A stretch of DNA of 64,000 nucleotides from Sarcocystis neurona (taxonomy: Eukaryota > Apicomplexa > Conoidasida > Eucoccidiorida > Sarcocystidae), in NCBI GenBank assembly GCA_000727475.1, contig KL647299.1, positions 717,461 through 781,460 of the forward strand, read 5' to 3'. Shown here one piece after another: positions 1-15,000 of this stretch. The notes below the pieces were generated by a model. It did not search any database and was not told the DNA's origin. It saw nothing but the letters and a program-made list of their open reading frames with translations. The translations under genes were made by a program, and so were the position numbers. The first letter of the stretch is position 1, and each line of letters opens with the position of its first letter.

Positions 1-3000
1 GCGTGTGCCCAAGTGCGTAGTCGTACACAGGCGAACGATGGTTGGACACCCACAGCTTCACCTCACAAGATCTAGTCAGACGCATATGTTGGAATATGTA
101 TACATGTGGACAAACATATAAATCTGTTTATCTCTCAGAGATACACACTCGTATATAGGCCGACGGCGCACCCATCCCTCTGCAACGTAACGTATGCACG
201 AATGTTTCTATACATGCAATTACCTGTGAGGTACTTGTTGCCACACGTATCGAGAGCCCGGAAAGCCGCCTGGGGACTGAAGCACTCGTACTCGCAGAGA
301 CGCTGCCTGAGGCGGTCCAGCTGAAATGAATTGCGCAGTACACACAAGTAATGGCTACCTTCGTCCGCGGGTGTCAACAATAAATGCAAAAGCACGTCCT
401 TTGTGCCCACAGTGCTCAGAGTGCAGATAATATGCCTGGAGAATATGGGTCCAGCGTGTACTACGCCTTCGCGACTCCTTGTTTACATGAAACCCCGCAC
501 ATTTGTAAACCCTCTATCGTGTACAACTTGTTTCAGGACTGACTACATACGCTCCTGCACTTGTCAGTAACCCTGAATACTCTGCGTGATGCTCTACGAG
601 GGGCTGCACCTCTGCATCATCAGCCATACGTGTAGCTAACCACCCGCAGAAGCACTTCCTTAGAATGAGAGTGTATACTGGAGATACAACGTGAAAACAG
701 ACGTTTTCGAACTTTCGATGGCTGTTTTTCCCTTTCTGTTCATCAAGTTTGGGAGATTTTATTCTGTAGTCCTTCACACGAATGCAAGCATGCCGCCACG
801 TGCTCCGAGGAACCTCTTGTGAATGCGCGTTTTCGGCCAGAAGTTGATAGTTCTAAAATTTCTATATGCAGACATAAACAAACTCAGGAGCGAGCAAGCC
901 ACAAAGCAGACACGAAGCTGGAGAGTACAGCTCAAACCTAGCAGCTTATGCAGTTCTTCACGCTCTCACACATCTCTAAACGTGTCTTTTTACCAGAAGG
1001 CGGACATTATTGTGGATGCTACAGCTCAAACCTAGCAGCGTGACCACTTCTTCGCGTTGTAAGACTTCTCCACGTTTATGGATCTACTGATGCATTATCA
1101 AGACAGAGCGTATACGTCGACGCCTCCCCTATCACCGGTCAATTACACACAGGCGTTCTGGAATTCTAGAGGCGAACAGACATGTCTCGAGAAACCAGAC
1201 GTTTTTACACGTAAGGACGCAGATGCACGTAGCAAAGCAACTGTGTCGTACAGAGCGTGGTAGCTTGAAGCGAAAGAGACAGTTCACACCCTCACACCCA
1301 TTACGTGTGTAAACCCCACCCAGGAGCGATACTCCATGACGTAAGCGACCCAGTTGCGCAGGTGTCGGTACAAGATTCCGTGGATACCTCAGGATAATAC
1401 GAAAATGAACATGTACTCATAGGCATGTGATAATAATGTGCTTATGCCCTGTTGTCAGTAAAGAACGTCGTGGCCGGAGAAGTCAGACGGAACAGGGTAG
1501 TGAGGGAATTGTTGTCCAGGAGTGCACACAACTCGTCCACAGGCAGTGCTTGTGTCAACGGGGCAGCACGTTAGTGTTCGAACTCCTCTACCAAGGTATC
1601 ACGCGTTCACACGTATATAAATCTATCTATCTATATATATATATATATATATGTACACGCACAAAGACGTATGCGCCGTGGAACGCGTGTATAGCTGCTG
1701 ATGTGTGTCTGCCATGTGCGTGACGTCCTGTAAGCAGTTTTTTTGCGTGTGGTACTCACGCATGGACGACGGAAGGAGAGTGAACGTGCGACTGGCAAGT
1801 CTGTTGTTACTGGGCTTTATAAACATTTCGCTTAGTCTCCTTAGTAGTTGCCGTGTATCTAAAATGGTAACCAAGTCGTTCGCGTGCAACAGTTGCACAC
1901 ATAAATCCATGCTTGTATCCATATATATATATATATATGTATACGGAGATATGTTAATAAAGTACATCTACCTGTGTAGAGGAATGTAGTGAAACACATA
2001 TATTCTCGTGCACACATGCAACTAAGGCTGTACAAGAACACAGCCCTCCACCTTTTTTCTCCTTTTCACCAGCTGACGTCTCTCAAGCCCGCCGTGCCTT
2101 TTCGTGAGACGGTGCGCCGTTGATTGTAACTCGCGTCCTCCACCATGGCGAGCGCCCACTGGTGAAGAGGGCGAGGGATTGATTGTTGGTGCTGGTGTTG
2201 GCGGTTCTGTCGTAACGGCTGTTGCCGGTGCTGCCGCTGAGTCGGCCGCGTTCGTTCTCGTTTTGCTGGTGATCGTGTACTGCGGTAGCCGAGGTTGCTG
2301 CTGCCGAATTTCAGAGCCTGTTCATTACCTGGTGCTCCAGTTCTGCAACAGAGCAGAAAAAACGCATCAACAGCGTTTTCGTGACGCTGCAGAGCGCCGA
2401 CATTGTGGCCGTCGGCCGTGGAGCCCTCAACTTCACGGTTGTCTGCCTCTCTCCTTCTTTTTTTAAGGAAACAACTGGAGTTCACGGATTCGGGAAGCAA
2501 AGAAATTATGCGCTGCGTTGCCCCTTCAAGCCACGGCTGCTGGGGGAACGAACGTTGGAGGCAGAGAGACACCATTGGAGGGGCCTGTGGGGCGCGCTGA
2601 ACCAGATGTCTCTCTCTTACCTGTCAAACCCCAGCAGCGTCAGCCTCAAAGGAGAACGCAGAAAAGTACTCTGAACCCACTTTCAGTGAAGACTTTCGGC
2701 TGTCGTGCGCAAACCGCAGTACTCCAGTGTAAAAGGAGGTATAAGTTGTTGCCGAGGGCGACGAACGTTGACATACACAGAACGAGAAATGACAAGTTCG
2801 TTTTCAGTAACGATTTCCGAACTGTCTTGCGCAAGCCGGAAAACGCGCGCTTCTTGTCTTGCTCACGAGGGAAGGGTCGCAGAACTCTTCGACCCGTGCA
2901 AACAGGTGTGTATGCTGTGTGCGGGACACTGGTGGCCTCATACCGTGATAAGCATCCCAGAAGTCGTGTTTCTTCTTCTTTTCTGTGTACGTCTTTTAGC

Positions 3001-6000
3001 AGAGCCCGCTTGCATAATCACCGTCTTTCAGGTTGCCCAGGTCAACTGAGTCACTACGCGTGAACACAAACACCCCGAGTATATGGTGAAGGCACGCATA
3101 TTGCTATGAGGAGTGAGCACCATGGAATTGTCCATACACTGTTGTGTGTTCCCTAGTAAGCGTACGTTCCACAACAAAACTATATATGGAAGGACGCCTT
3201 CGAGCTACAGTGTAGGCTGGTGCGCCTCCGCGAAAACGTGTGCCACGGGCACGGACGCGCTCGTCCAGACCTTTGAACGACTTTTTTTTCGAAATACACG
3301 TTATTTATAAGCCTGGTCAAGGTGCGACTGAAGCTGTTGACCTCGCAATACCAACGTGGCGCGTCGTTGGCTTTTGCTGACTAGGTCAAGTGTGTACAAG
3401 CACACTCGGTTCTTCGGGCCTGCTTGAGTGCGCCTACCTAACAAGCCATGCGCTTTGTGTACTTGTGCGTGTAACCGCATACATACACGCACACGTGTAG
3501 GGACACAAAGAATCTGGTGTTGTAAGCGGTACATCCGAACGCAACGTAAGTTCGCAGTCCCAACATGCAAGCCTACACATCCATACATACGGATGTCTAT
3601 TTATCTGTCACGTGTCACTCATGCACACGCTTTCTGCAGCGTAGGCTCAGGAATCCTCTAAACGGTCACGCATGAAAGAGAAGGAGATTATTTGAATACG
3701 GTGGTAGGCTCGCCTCAGGTACCTGTGTGTGCTTCGAGGATCACGTACATAACCCTGGTCACGTGCAGTGGACGCAACCGTGCAGACGTCTACATTTTTA
3801 TTTCAGTGAGAGGACAGAGTCAGGGTACAGTAACACAACCCTTTTCTTTACAACACGGCTGTGAACAATATCCCCACAGTCCTCAGGTGACAAATGAAAT
3901 GCTATTCTGTACATTGGTCTGTTTGAAATTTGTACTGTTTTCTTATACTTATACAAATGTATTTATATATACATATATATATATGTAAAAGGATTTGTAA
4001 ATATATACTGTAGGAGCTACATGTGGGTGAAAGCGGAAGACTGCGCGGGTGGTAGCCTTTAATAGCGAAAAACTGAGACGGTGGCATATGAAGGACGTGG
4101 TGCAATAACGATATGTTCGCCTTCGTCTGATTATGGCTGCATATGTGTACTGAAGCCACATCTCCCGTGTATGGACATACAAGTCCGCAGTACGTAGTGT
4201 AATTGTTGACGGGTGCAGGGGTGATAATCCGAACGCTCAGCGAAACGGCTCTCTTCAGCCAAGTATTCCGGAAATGTTGCTTGAATGAATCGGTGGGGGT
4301 TCGTGTGCAAGAATCCGTTTATCTACTGCTCCTCGCTGAACGCTTCTTCAGGACCGCTTACGCATACACGCTTTCAGCAGGTACGAATGCTCTGTAGAAG
4401 CCTGCGTTGCCAAAACAATGTGTGTATTAGATACCTATGTGAGCACTCGCTGCTCAAAGCTTTCAGTCAGCAGGAACGCAGGCTCAACAAAACCGTAGGT
4501 CCTCCGTACGTCGCTGAGTGCACTGAAGCCGGTCACTCGGCCGTTCCACCAGCTACATTTTCAACACTGCCTGCGCCTAGAAGTATACGTACACGTTTTC
4601 TGAGAATGCGGGGACGCAGGGCGGCAAAACTACAAAGTCTGGGATACTCTACACGCAACTGCACGATTTGCACACCCAGACATGCACCAGTATACGCAGC
4701 ATAATTCGAAGGCGCACACGTGCAATAAGCCGGAATAACACAACTGTCTTCCCCCAAGTCAAATCGAGTTGAAGTCAGGGATGTGCGCACCTGGGTTCGC
4801 AAGTGTTTGTTCAGAGTCCCAGCACACGACAAATTGACAACTCACGGCAACTCTCTTCCAACATTGAGCCCTGATCACCTTCAACTGGTAACATACTCAT
4901 TACGAAAATGTTTACAACTGGATCAGTTTTGTCACATCAAAGTTATGAGATTTTTTCTCAGAAGGGAAGAGCCCAGTTTGTGTCTACAAGCCTTCTACAA
5001 TCTCGGCTGCTTTTTCCGTCTGATTCCTACTCAGTAGGGCGATCGACTACATTTCCGACTTTGTAACCAACCGCCGTGTTTTCGAAGAAAGACCTCTCTG
5101 TGTACGCGAAGCCACTGCTCATCAGCGGGGTTAGCCCCGGCGTATTAGACGATTCTGCCTATGCGTCACTCTACGGCATCTCGCAAATATTTGCACTACC
5201 TGTGCTAGCCTAGGGTTACACTTTTGCGAGCGTTGTTTATCCCGCGAGCACAAGGGGCCCAAGAGTCGAGCGGTGGAGCTCGCTTCTGAACTGGGCTCTT
5301 ACAGTCCGCTGGCAGGGTGTCGTGCTGCCCGACCAGTGACGCGCCTCTTCCGGAATAGGCAGGACCCTTTTGTTAGCAACAACGACACTAGAGCGACGCA
5401 CAGCATGGAAAACAGAGGTCTGCCACAGTGCAGGCGTACGACAGTAAGCCGGTGCCATGCTTGTCGTATCTGTCGAACAAAGAAGCAATTTCATCCTGTG
5501 TCGCAAAAATCCCATGTTTGCGTAAATAACTTCCAATAGAGGCGGAGTTAATCTTTTCAGTAGATCCTTCCCTGCAACCCGGCAACATCAGCAGCAATGT
5601 TTACACACACGCGCAGGTGGTGCAGCATCAGTGCAGAAGAATGTAGGGGTGGAGGCGTTGAGATATTGTTCTCTGCAGCTCACAGGAGGAACCGTACTGC
5701 ATAATTGCGGAGGCAGAGGCACCAAGGCTAGCCGGGCACGTGGAGAGAGGCTGCAGCGACTACATTCGACCAGAAGTCGGAGCACGAACGGCGGACTGCA
5801 CTCTCGAGGCAACACTACCTACGGACTGCTGCAACAGTAGCAGGAAGACCCGAGAGGCAGTCGTGTCGCAGAAACATGAGACGAGACGTAACTGCGGCCT
5901 CGATAGCAGCCCCGCTGCAGATGCTGACTGGAGCAACAAACACGTAGTGTATTTCAGAGACAGCCTAAGGATACTCCAAAAATCGCTGTAGCAAACTAAG

Positions 6001-9000
6001 ACGCTGCAAGGTCCTTCATGCTCACATATACACTTATCAGCGAGTCCATAAACTAACTCTGGGGACAGCAAGACTGCTACGATGCAGGTGTCGACAGTAT
6101 TTGCAGTGGAAAAGCGGTCTACGGCACTACATATTTATGCGTGCACGAGTAATCGAGCATACGGGTAATTTTTTTTTGTAGTTGTTTCCTTCCCAGATTC
6201 GTCGTGCCTGCACGGTAGTCTTCGTCTGCCCCCATCTAGCAGGTTGCGCTGGCAAGTTTCAGACCAGGCGGGAATAAATAAGCGTACTCGTTAATTTTCC
6301 GAAAGCATTCGAAGAGAGTTGACGTGCTGAGTAGATGCTGCAGCAGCTCTGAGCGCTCCTCAGCCTGCGCCGCAAGAAACAAATCGTAGGTGTACGGTGA
6401 GTAGATATACTCGTCTTCCATCAACAACAAGCAGGACGCTTAACTTCCCCACAGCCTCCTCTAGTTGTTAAACAAGGGTGGAATCTGAGCGCAGTTGTAA
6501 ACGCTCAGGGGCTTCCATTGTTAGAACACATACGGGTACCACAGGGTCCATAACTGCTACTTCTTCTTCGAACTCTGGCTTTTATCCTTCAGTTTTATAC
6601 TGCAGTTTGGTCAGACAGAATCCAGTTGCACGTGTGCAGACGGCGGCTTCAAAGTTCTCCACAACGTCAGCGTGTGACGGTGAAAGTCCCTTAGATAAAC
6701 GTCTCCTTCTGCTAAGTGGAATTATCTCTCTATAATGGCTTCGTCCGTACTTAGGCACGCTCACACGAATGACACGACGGCCCGCATAATTTCGAATGCT
6801 TTTGTAGGACGCTTCTCCCGTTCAGCCAGCTTCGCACTTCATATAATTCTTTTGGTTTGTATTCAGACAGCATTGAAAGCGCATCTGCATAAGAAAACAT
6901 CCTTGCCATCTACCTCACCACACACCTCAGCATATACATGCGTGCAATCACATATATGTGTATATAAAAAAACGTGCATACATGCATAAGAGCACACACA
7001 CGTTTCTGTACGCGTGTGACGTAGTGGAGAAGCAAGATCTGGATTACGGCGTGAGGCGTCAAGACGTGACCTCAACGCGTGGCGCACACGTGTACCTTAA
7101 TCTAGGTCCACGTGAGTCCTTGCGCAGTGCCCGGCCGTCTGCAGCGCTATGCGTATATACATATAGATATATATATATAAGCACATATATGTGTATTCAC
7201 GTACATATGTATTCACTTGTGTAAGAGATCCCTGATGGACTATTAACGCTGCTCTTCACTTCACCAGTAAGCACCTTTAAACTGAAGCTGTCTACGACAG
7301 TCTCACACAGTTTGATGACTATCACGTTTCACCTAAGCACGCGCGCGTAGCCGTTGTTGCAAAAATAGCTGCATATATGTCTATAACGAAATCCGCGCGT
7401 TTCGGGTGTATGGATAGTGCCTTGCGCATGAAGACGCATTATTGTCTCCACCACTTGTCACCCTGCCCAAACCTGTATTACGGACAAATACTATATACAA
7501 AGGTAAGCATATACGATTATATTGCTTCCCCTTTATACGTACGAACCTACGTGTTCGCTCAGCCGTACCCACCTGGAGGAGTGTAGTAAAAAGTTTGCCT
7601 AGATAATAGTTCGTCGCCCTAGAGAATTCTACCTTCTTGAAGGTCATCTTGTTGCGTAGTAACCGCGAGAGGTAATCACTGCGGGGCATGATGACGGCGC
7701 ACATCTCCGCAAAGGTAATCCTAACAGAAAGACATTGGAAATCTGAACAGACAAACAATGTTGCTGGAAGACCCCGTGCCTTCGTACGAAACGCTGGGTG
7801 GAGGCACGTGCGGCTTCGTCTTGAGCATATCAAGCAACTGTATCTGCAGTTTTTTGGTAGACGACCGAGAAACGGTTCGACAGGTGACAGGAACTCCACA
7901 TGAGTGGCCTCCTCCACAACAGACGCGGACTACGCCAGTGCTGCTGGGTAGAAGTTTGTGCGCGCAAAAGTGCAGGATACGTATACACGCAGCTGTCCTT
8001 TTACGTTGCAACCTTCAGGTGCGTTCAGCTACATTTGAACAAATGCATTCGTCATACAACTCTAGAGTCACCTCATTGTTAGAGTTCCATGCGTTCATCG
8101 GAACCACGGTTCACGTTACATTCATCGCAGACACTCTTATGTAACAGTTGCGGACACTAGCGGGTTGACGGATATCACACCGCAGCATGTGTATGTCTGT
8201 GGGTCTGCAGACGTGTCTTGTATCTTCTGTGTATTCGAGCTGGCTCAAAGTATTCCCTTCTATGAGTGTGCTTTTGTCAAGAGGCTTTGCAGGACTCCGG
8301 CGGATCCCGTCACTTTTATTGCAGAAAATCCAGCTTAGTACGCAGACAAGTAAATTTTAATGCGTGTACGAGTGTTGTTTTAGCCGTCTCGAGTTCAGTG
8401 AGGATGCTGACATCTTAAAAGTTTACATACACAAGGTCCGACAAATGACCTACTTTTTCGCTCTAGCCGGTGAGCATACACCGTAGCGGTGTAGAAACAA
8501 GTTAATCGCGCGGAGCGGCGCGTCGACTCCGAATAAAGTCAGTGACCGCCTTAACTCCAAATTATTTAAGAAACCTTTGTTTTCGGGATCCAGCAGCAAC
8601 CAAAATGGCAGCAGGTTGAAATCTGGCCTACAGAAAAGGAAGGCGAAACCAGACACGCCGCATGCACGATCCCCAGGGAGAAATCCACGTTCGTATGTAG
8701 CGGCTTGTCTATGATCGTGTTCCACCTCTATCCTGAGAGCAAGCACATATGGTTTACAGAACATTCGTATAATTGTGTAACGGCAACGTCTATCTATAGG
8801 TGTATAGATACGTACTCGCACTTAGCTCTGTCACACTTCTGGTGGAGGTGGAAGAGCACACGGGGATGCAGGCTGTCAGACAAGTGAATGCGACGGGATA
8901 CTCCTGGTAACGTGAAAAGGAAAAAAAGTGTGCTTCTACAGCAGACTGCCATATGCCTTGATCTAGGAGTTCGGCAAGTTGAGTCAGTACGGTATGCAAA

Positions 9001-12000
9001 TTACTGAGACATCTGGACGGGCTGAGTATACTATCCTTCTTCCTGAAGGTACAAGTATTGAGCGCTTTTGAGGGAAGCAGAAGTAAGTGCAGGGCTTAAA
9101 ACACACCTCTACGCAAAAAAACGGATGCACGCCTTCCAGAGTGAAGCACACGGAGACCGTGGTGTGTGCGTACGCAGAAAATCTGTCTGCGCGCAACCGT
9201 CCAAATCCATTCACAGAGTACGCTATGAACGCACACAAACCTCCCAACCTAGGGGCGTATCTCTAGAAGCACGCGCAAAATTATCTGACTGAACAGAGAC
9301 GTTTCGAGGAAACAGAATTTGCATTTCCGGCCTGATGTGCTGCAGATGGCCTTGCACACAGGGGCTGCTGAGCTCATGCGCCAAAATCTTCGTTGAGGTT
9401 TCATATTTGTTCGCGTCGCTGTTTACACGAGTAGATACATGCGTCCACCGACGTGTCTACATTATGTTTAAGCGTGTCGCAATCATAATTGAAATGTAGC
9501 GGCACAGGTGTGCCTGTTCGTAGTTGTGCGGAATTACATAAATCTGCGTGCTACCAGAGGACATTATTTGATATTCATCGTGAAAATTCAAGTGTACAAC
9601 TGCTGTTTGCTTGTACTATGAGAGTCTGCCTGGCGGCCCGCCGCCTGGAGAAAATTTGCCGGTCACTACAGGTGTATACGAGAACAGCATGTACACTACC
9701 GACAAACTATATCTGAGACTTTCCCTCGTTAGAGAAAGAATACTCGTAGACGTTGCAAATGTGCGAAGACCTGTCGCCAAAAGCGCCTGCAGCGTCGGTC
9801 ATGAATGGAAGGCGGAAACGACACGATCTTCTACAAAGTCAGTCCATTGTGACACCCGATACGCTTAAGCGCATGAACTTCCCGCCCGTGCAATTCCGTC
9901 GTTGAGCCTTTAGAGTCGTGCACACTATTGTGGAGTGCTCTTGGAGTTTATTTCCTTCTGCAACTGTGAAACTACCGCCGTTGTTGCAGCGACTGTGTTT
10001 CGTATAATTCACAAAAAGTTTTCATTCCTACTGCAGTTTCTACCCCTGCTGATTCTCTCACTTGTACTCATGCTTTAACCAAAGCAACAAAAAACTACAC
10101 CTTCCTATGCGTACGACACGTAGGCCTGTTTAAGCGTATAACGGGGTTCCACGCACCGTGCGCGTTCCTAACCCCGTTGTATTCTAATACACAACAAACC
10201 TGCCACGGCCTCTAGCTGACCTCAACGCAAGTTCCTTCCTTTGCTTTTCCGCCTCTCTCTCCATCACAATCTGCACCAAAAGAGCACCCGCAAGGACGCC
10301 AGGATCTGCCGATCCTCCCTTCCCATGCAGCGTCTTCCCTGCAGCAGCGGCATCTGCTTTGAGGCGGGGGGACTGCTTGACTGGATATACAAGACTGGCA
10401 GAAGCGCAGAAGAGACAGCGAATTGTGTCCTTCCCAGGCCTCCTCGAATGAACTTTCATGCGATGGCAGCAGTGACTTCCATTTAGTGTAGGATCCTGCA
10501 AGACATGCCACAGCAGCAGCAACAGCAGCAGAGAAGCACTAGTTGGAACCTCTGGTATCACAGGACGTGGTGGAATTGTAGTCACCACGCTTTTATCACC
10601 CGCGTGAGACCAGGGGCCTGCTGGACAGCAGACCGGCTACGGAAATCGCAATTTGGAGAAACAGTGGAGAGAGTTGCAGCTGTGGTACCGGCCGCTCAAA
10701 TCGTCTTCCCTTTTGAAAATGTGAACAACTGTAGGCTCACACTTGACTTCACACGTTGCAAAAGTTTTTCTTGGGGGCCTTCGCGCCATTGGGCAAGAAA
10801 GCACAGGCACATACACTGGCTTCACGCGAGTAAATTTAAATAACTCGATGCCGAGCAGGCCTCTGTAGACGTTGAACTGCACTTTGACATTTGGTGTCTT
10901 TTTGGCACGCAGAAGCTGAGTACGAACAAATATAAATACGTTTGCACACTGCACAAATCTATGTGTATGAAATGAGTGACACACGATTCATGTAGATTTA
11001 TTTCCGTACACAGTATACACCTGTGTGCTAACATGCTGTACAATCACATAGCTGCACACAACCGCACACGCACAACCGCATACGGACATAGCATGCTTGA
11101 TGCGAGTAGCGCTCGAAATACTCATGCCTGTGTAACACATGCATGTGCACCTCTCTGTGAAAGATTCACACGCGGATACCGGGTCTGCAAACGCACATGT
11201 CTATCTCTAGAAACTCAGTTCATCTTAATTATCCACTCCGGCATCCAGAAGTAAGTAGCCGGCTTACTGGAAAAGATACAGCAAGCCTGTTGGCGCATGC
11301 GCCGTTGACTGAAGATTTGCATCTCAACGGAAAAGGCCCGTAATGCTCATAGTCCTGCACTACCTCCCGACCCAGGACGTGTTCCAATTTTATGTTTGTA
11401 AAAGGTACGCGAGACGGCGGAACGAGGGTGAAGTCGCAGACCCGGAAATTGCGCAGTTCGGAGGGGACAAAGAAAATCCCAGCAAAGTCAAGGAGAGAGA
11501 GGAAGCCGTCGTGGTCTCTGTGAGGGGGGGGAGAAATGAATATGTCTCTCGACAGAATGTACGTCACTAAGGTGACTGGAAATGTATGCATCTTCGCATC
11601 TGCAGCTGGTTGCTTTCATACCCTTTTTCATGGCACAACCACTGGACGATGTTCGGAATTTGCACGATCATACCAGCGCATGATGAGATTCGTGCTTCCT
11701 CAGGTTGAAAGTACCCTAGTTGGTGCGTATCTGTATGCACGAACCTGAATTTTAGTGCCGGAATACACACACCGAAAAACCTTAAAAAAACTACTCTATA
11801 TGTGTTTCAGAGTGCCTACTAGGTGTAAAAGAGAGCACAAATTCACGCCGCGCATGCACCGATAGCTTCATGTAAAGCCTACACTGAGACTTTTTTACTC
11901 CTCTTACCGTATGATGAGTTATGGCAGTCGCGTGCTTTGAAGACACTACACGCACTACGATAGTACAGGGAATCCGTGAGGGGTTGTACATTCGAGAAGT

Positions 12001-15000
12001 TGCCGCTCGCAACACGATCGGTGGCGAGAACGTGTACGAAGGTGTAAAAGGCACTCATGGAACGTTTGTACACCCGAGACCGAGGGCACCTTGACATCCA
12101 CTTGCTTGAGTGGCTCCAGTGAGACTTCGAATGCGTTTCGCGGAAAAAACTACGTTCAGCGCAGTGATGCCATATCTTCTGGATGGATTAAGCGCTGCTG
12201 CTCCTGAATGCGTAGATTGGTTTGCTGGAACTTGAGTAACTGCAGCTCACGAAAGGCTACTACTTCCAGTTATGAGGCAGAAAACTCAGATACTCCATTA
12301 CGTATAGTTACTCGTCTTACGGCATCGCGTACCTTGAGACACGCTACCGCTACATTCAGCACTTTCTCACTGACTTGTCCGTTCGCCAGAAGAAATTTGT
12401 TGCGCCTTCGTGTTCCAGAGGCATACCGTGAGAGCAGAATACTTCAACGAAATTGCCTACAAAAGGTAGGTTATATACCAGATAAGCAACACACAATCTG
12501 CAAGTCATGCCCGCATGCGACACTTTTTTCAATGCAGGAACACTTTTTTAGGTACACAAGAGCATTCAACCTGTCCCCGCTTACAAGAATCTCACGATTG
12601 TAGTAAGCTCCCTTCTAATCACGGATCAAGGAAATTCCGAATTTCCCGGCGAAGTTATCATGTCCTGCGACACCTTTCCTCTCCTTTCGCCGCTAGCTTT
12701 TCGAATTAAGTGTCACTTGTAAAGCTGTTCTGCATGCGTTTGCTAACATTGTGTGTAACTCAGCGTTTGTCAGTCTTCTTCAGCTTTACAGGGCACTGGA
12801 TACCAGTTGTCTCGTCAATAAGTAGAAGCGTTCGCGCACAGGTGCATCTTCAACTGTCACGCATCCATGCAAATCGAGTCTGTATAGACGTGGATACACT
12901 TTCGTACCCGCCGGCAGTTATATGACGCAGCTCAGAAGGCAGGTCACTGCTAAGGCCTCCGCCTGTATCCCGTCTATTCTCGCGTGTATCACGTAGACCG
13001 GTAGCCGTCGTTGTGGACAGCAAGGGAGAGAGTGGGAGAGCACGCTGCTAATGGAAGTAGGGAGTTCGAGAACTAGGTTGAGTGTGACTTTCAAAGCGCT
13101 ATACGAGAAAACGAGTGTACAAGACAGGACGAGCTTGAGTCGGAACCCCCCATTCCCTGCCTTCATGAGCATTTATTCGACCGAGCGGAAAATAGCTAGC
13201 TTTGCAAGCTGAAGCGCACTCGCCGGTGTCAAAATGATTGTTCCTTGTACGTAGCGCAAAGAAACGCGATGATCGATGAAGGGGCTGACAGCCTGTTTGG
13301 ATGTGTACACAGGGTAACACGAGTTTTACATCTCGACACCCTAGCTTCATTAATGCCGCGGAACGCCTGTCACGTCTGCAGTGCAGACGGTTTCAAAACA
13401 GCTGGTTTTTTATAGGTGCTGCTACTTGTGACACGATAAAACACAACAGGTATATGATGTAACTGCACAAAATAGCAAATAAGTGCGCGTCGTGGGCAGG
13501 CAACTTGCTTGATACACGAATTTTCTATAGGCGTAGGCGCATGTACAAAACATGCGTAGACTATCGCTTTGCGTACGCTTTCCCCTCGCATTGTGGTCTC
13601 GTGTATTCTGCTAAAGCAGCGACACACAGGGCATGAAGTCAACGTTGAAGTAGGGGAGACTCTGTGGCCCACCATCTGAATAGCACCAAGCGGCGTGGTA
13701 GTGCGGGTGTGGTAACTTTTTTCCGCACACGCTGATGCATGCTCCGCACGTAGGATTACCTCGCTACCTCTACCCACCTGTAAACTCTGTCCATATACAC
13801 GTGATACATTAACACCCATACTCATACGCAGCAGTCCCCACGCGTGTCCGTAGTACACACATTCCCATCCTCCTGCAAATTCGCTTCCCCCATATACTAC
13901 ATGTATAGCACGTGCTTTTGCAGCCTCTGTGTGTGTGTGTGTGCACGTGCACATTTCACATGATTGTATAAGTGCTCTGTCGCCCACGAAGCAAAACGAA
14001 TGCACCACACAACCTAGGGGGGGGGCATACCTACAGATATGTATCCACTACCCTCGAAATCAAATAAATCAAAAGCATCACGGACTGTGAAGTCCCGTTG
14101 AGAGAAGAGAGCAGCAACCCGGTAGCGGCGACCTGCTTGGATTTCCATTTCACCAGCTAGATACATTGCAATTATATCAGCTGTCTCTTTATCCACAATG
14201 GTTCCCGGCTGCTGCAGTCGTGCCTCTGCAACAGTACGGAGCACCTCGTCCGATGGCAGCAGCGCTGTCGTGAAACTGACGAAACGAGAGGAAAGCAAAA
14301 AGGATGGGCTCAAATGATTTCAGCCAGCTATATCGAAGACCTATATGCAAACGCGCGACTATACAGCTGTATATGTGCATGTGTATAGTGGTGTATGAAC
14401 TTTCTGCGCACAGTACACCCTACCAACTGGAATCATTATAGTGGTGAGAGAGTAGTGATGAGACAGTGGAAATTGTGCACTGGCACGCAGACCTGCATGT
14501 GTGAGTGCATAAACGCAGGAGAACGTCCGTGCCTACAAGGGCGTAAAAGTGCACATGTACATACGCCTGACACCCCTGTGATAGCCTCACATCTGCAAAC
14601 AGTTGCAGTGGTTAGCATGGTGTACTTCATTTTTACCTGATGGAACCTGAGTTGTCAGAGCAGCCGAAGACATAGTGTAAATATTAATTTGCAAGTAGAT
14701 GCTACCAGGACTGCACATGCAACCCTATTTACAAACGACATTTGGACTTTTCGTGCAAGGGACTCAGAGGCAAGCAGTGGGACACGACAATGCAGCAGGG
14801 ACATTATGTCACGTCGAAAACAGGGGCTCGCTGCCATGAAGAGTAAAAGGTGGGTTTTGTCCAGCTGCAGCCGAACTAGTGGTCTCCGATTCTACAGAGG
14901 TCGACAGAATCCTATGTATCGAACTCGTCACGTCTGATCAGTTTTTCCCTGCACAAGTAGGTACGCAGTATTCATATGAGCCTTTGATGTGCAGTTTCAA

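Noticed and set aside
12150..12260. Helical peptide FRELQLLKFQQTNLRIQEQQ on the minus strand, considered as the missing EF-hand exon
   Set aside because: The frame hits a stop before any usable donor, and it lacks the EF-loop end needed to join exon 11517-11268.
13370..14008. 212-codon minus-strand frame next to an EF-hand exon
   Set aside because: It reads through an intron including a (GT)n tract (THTHTH) and shows no EF pattern.
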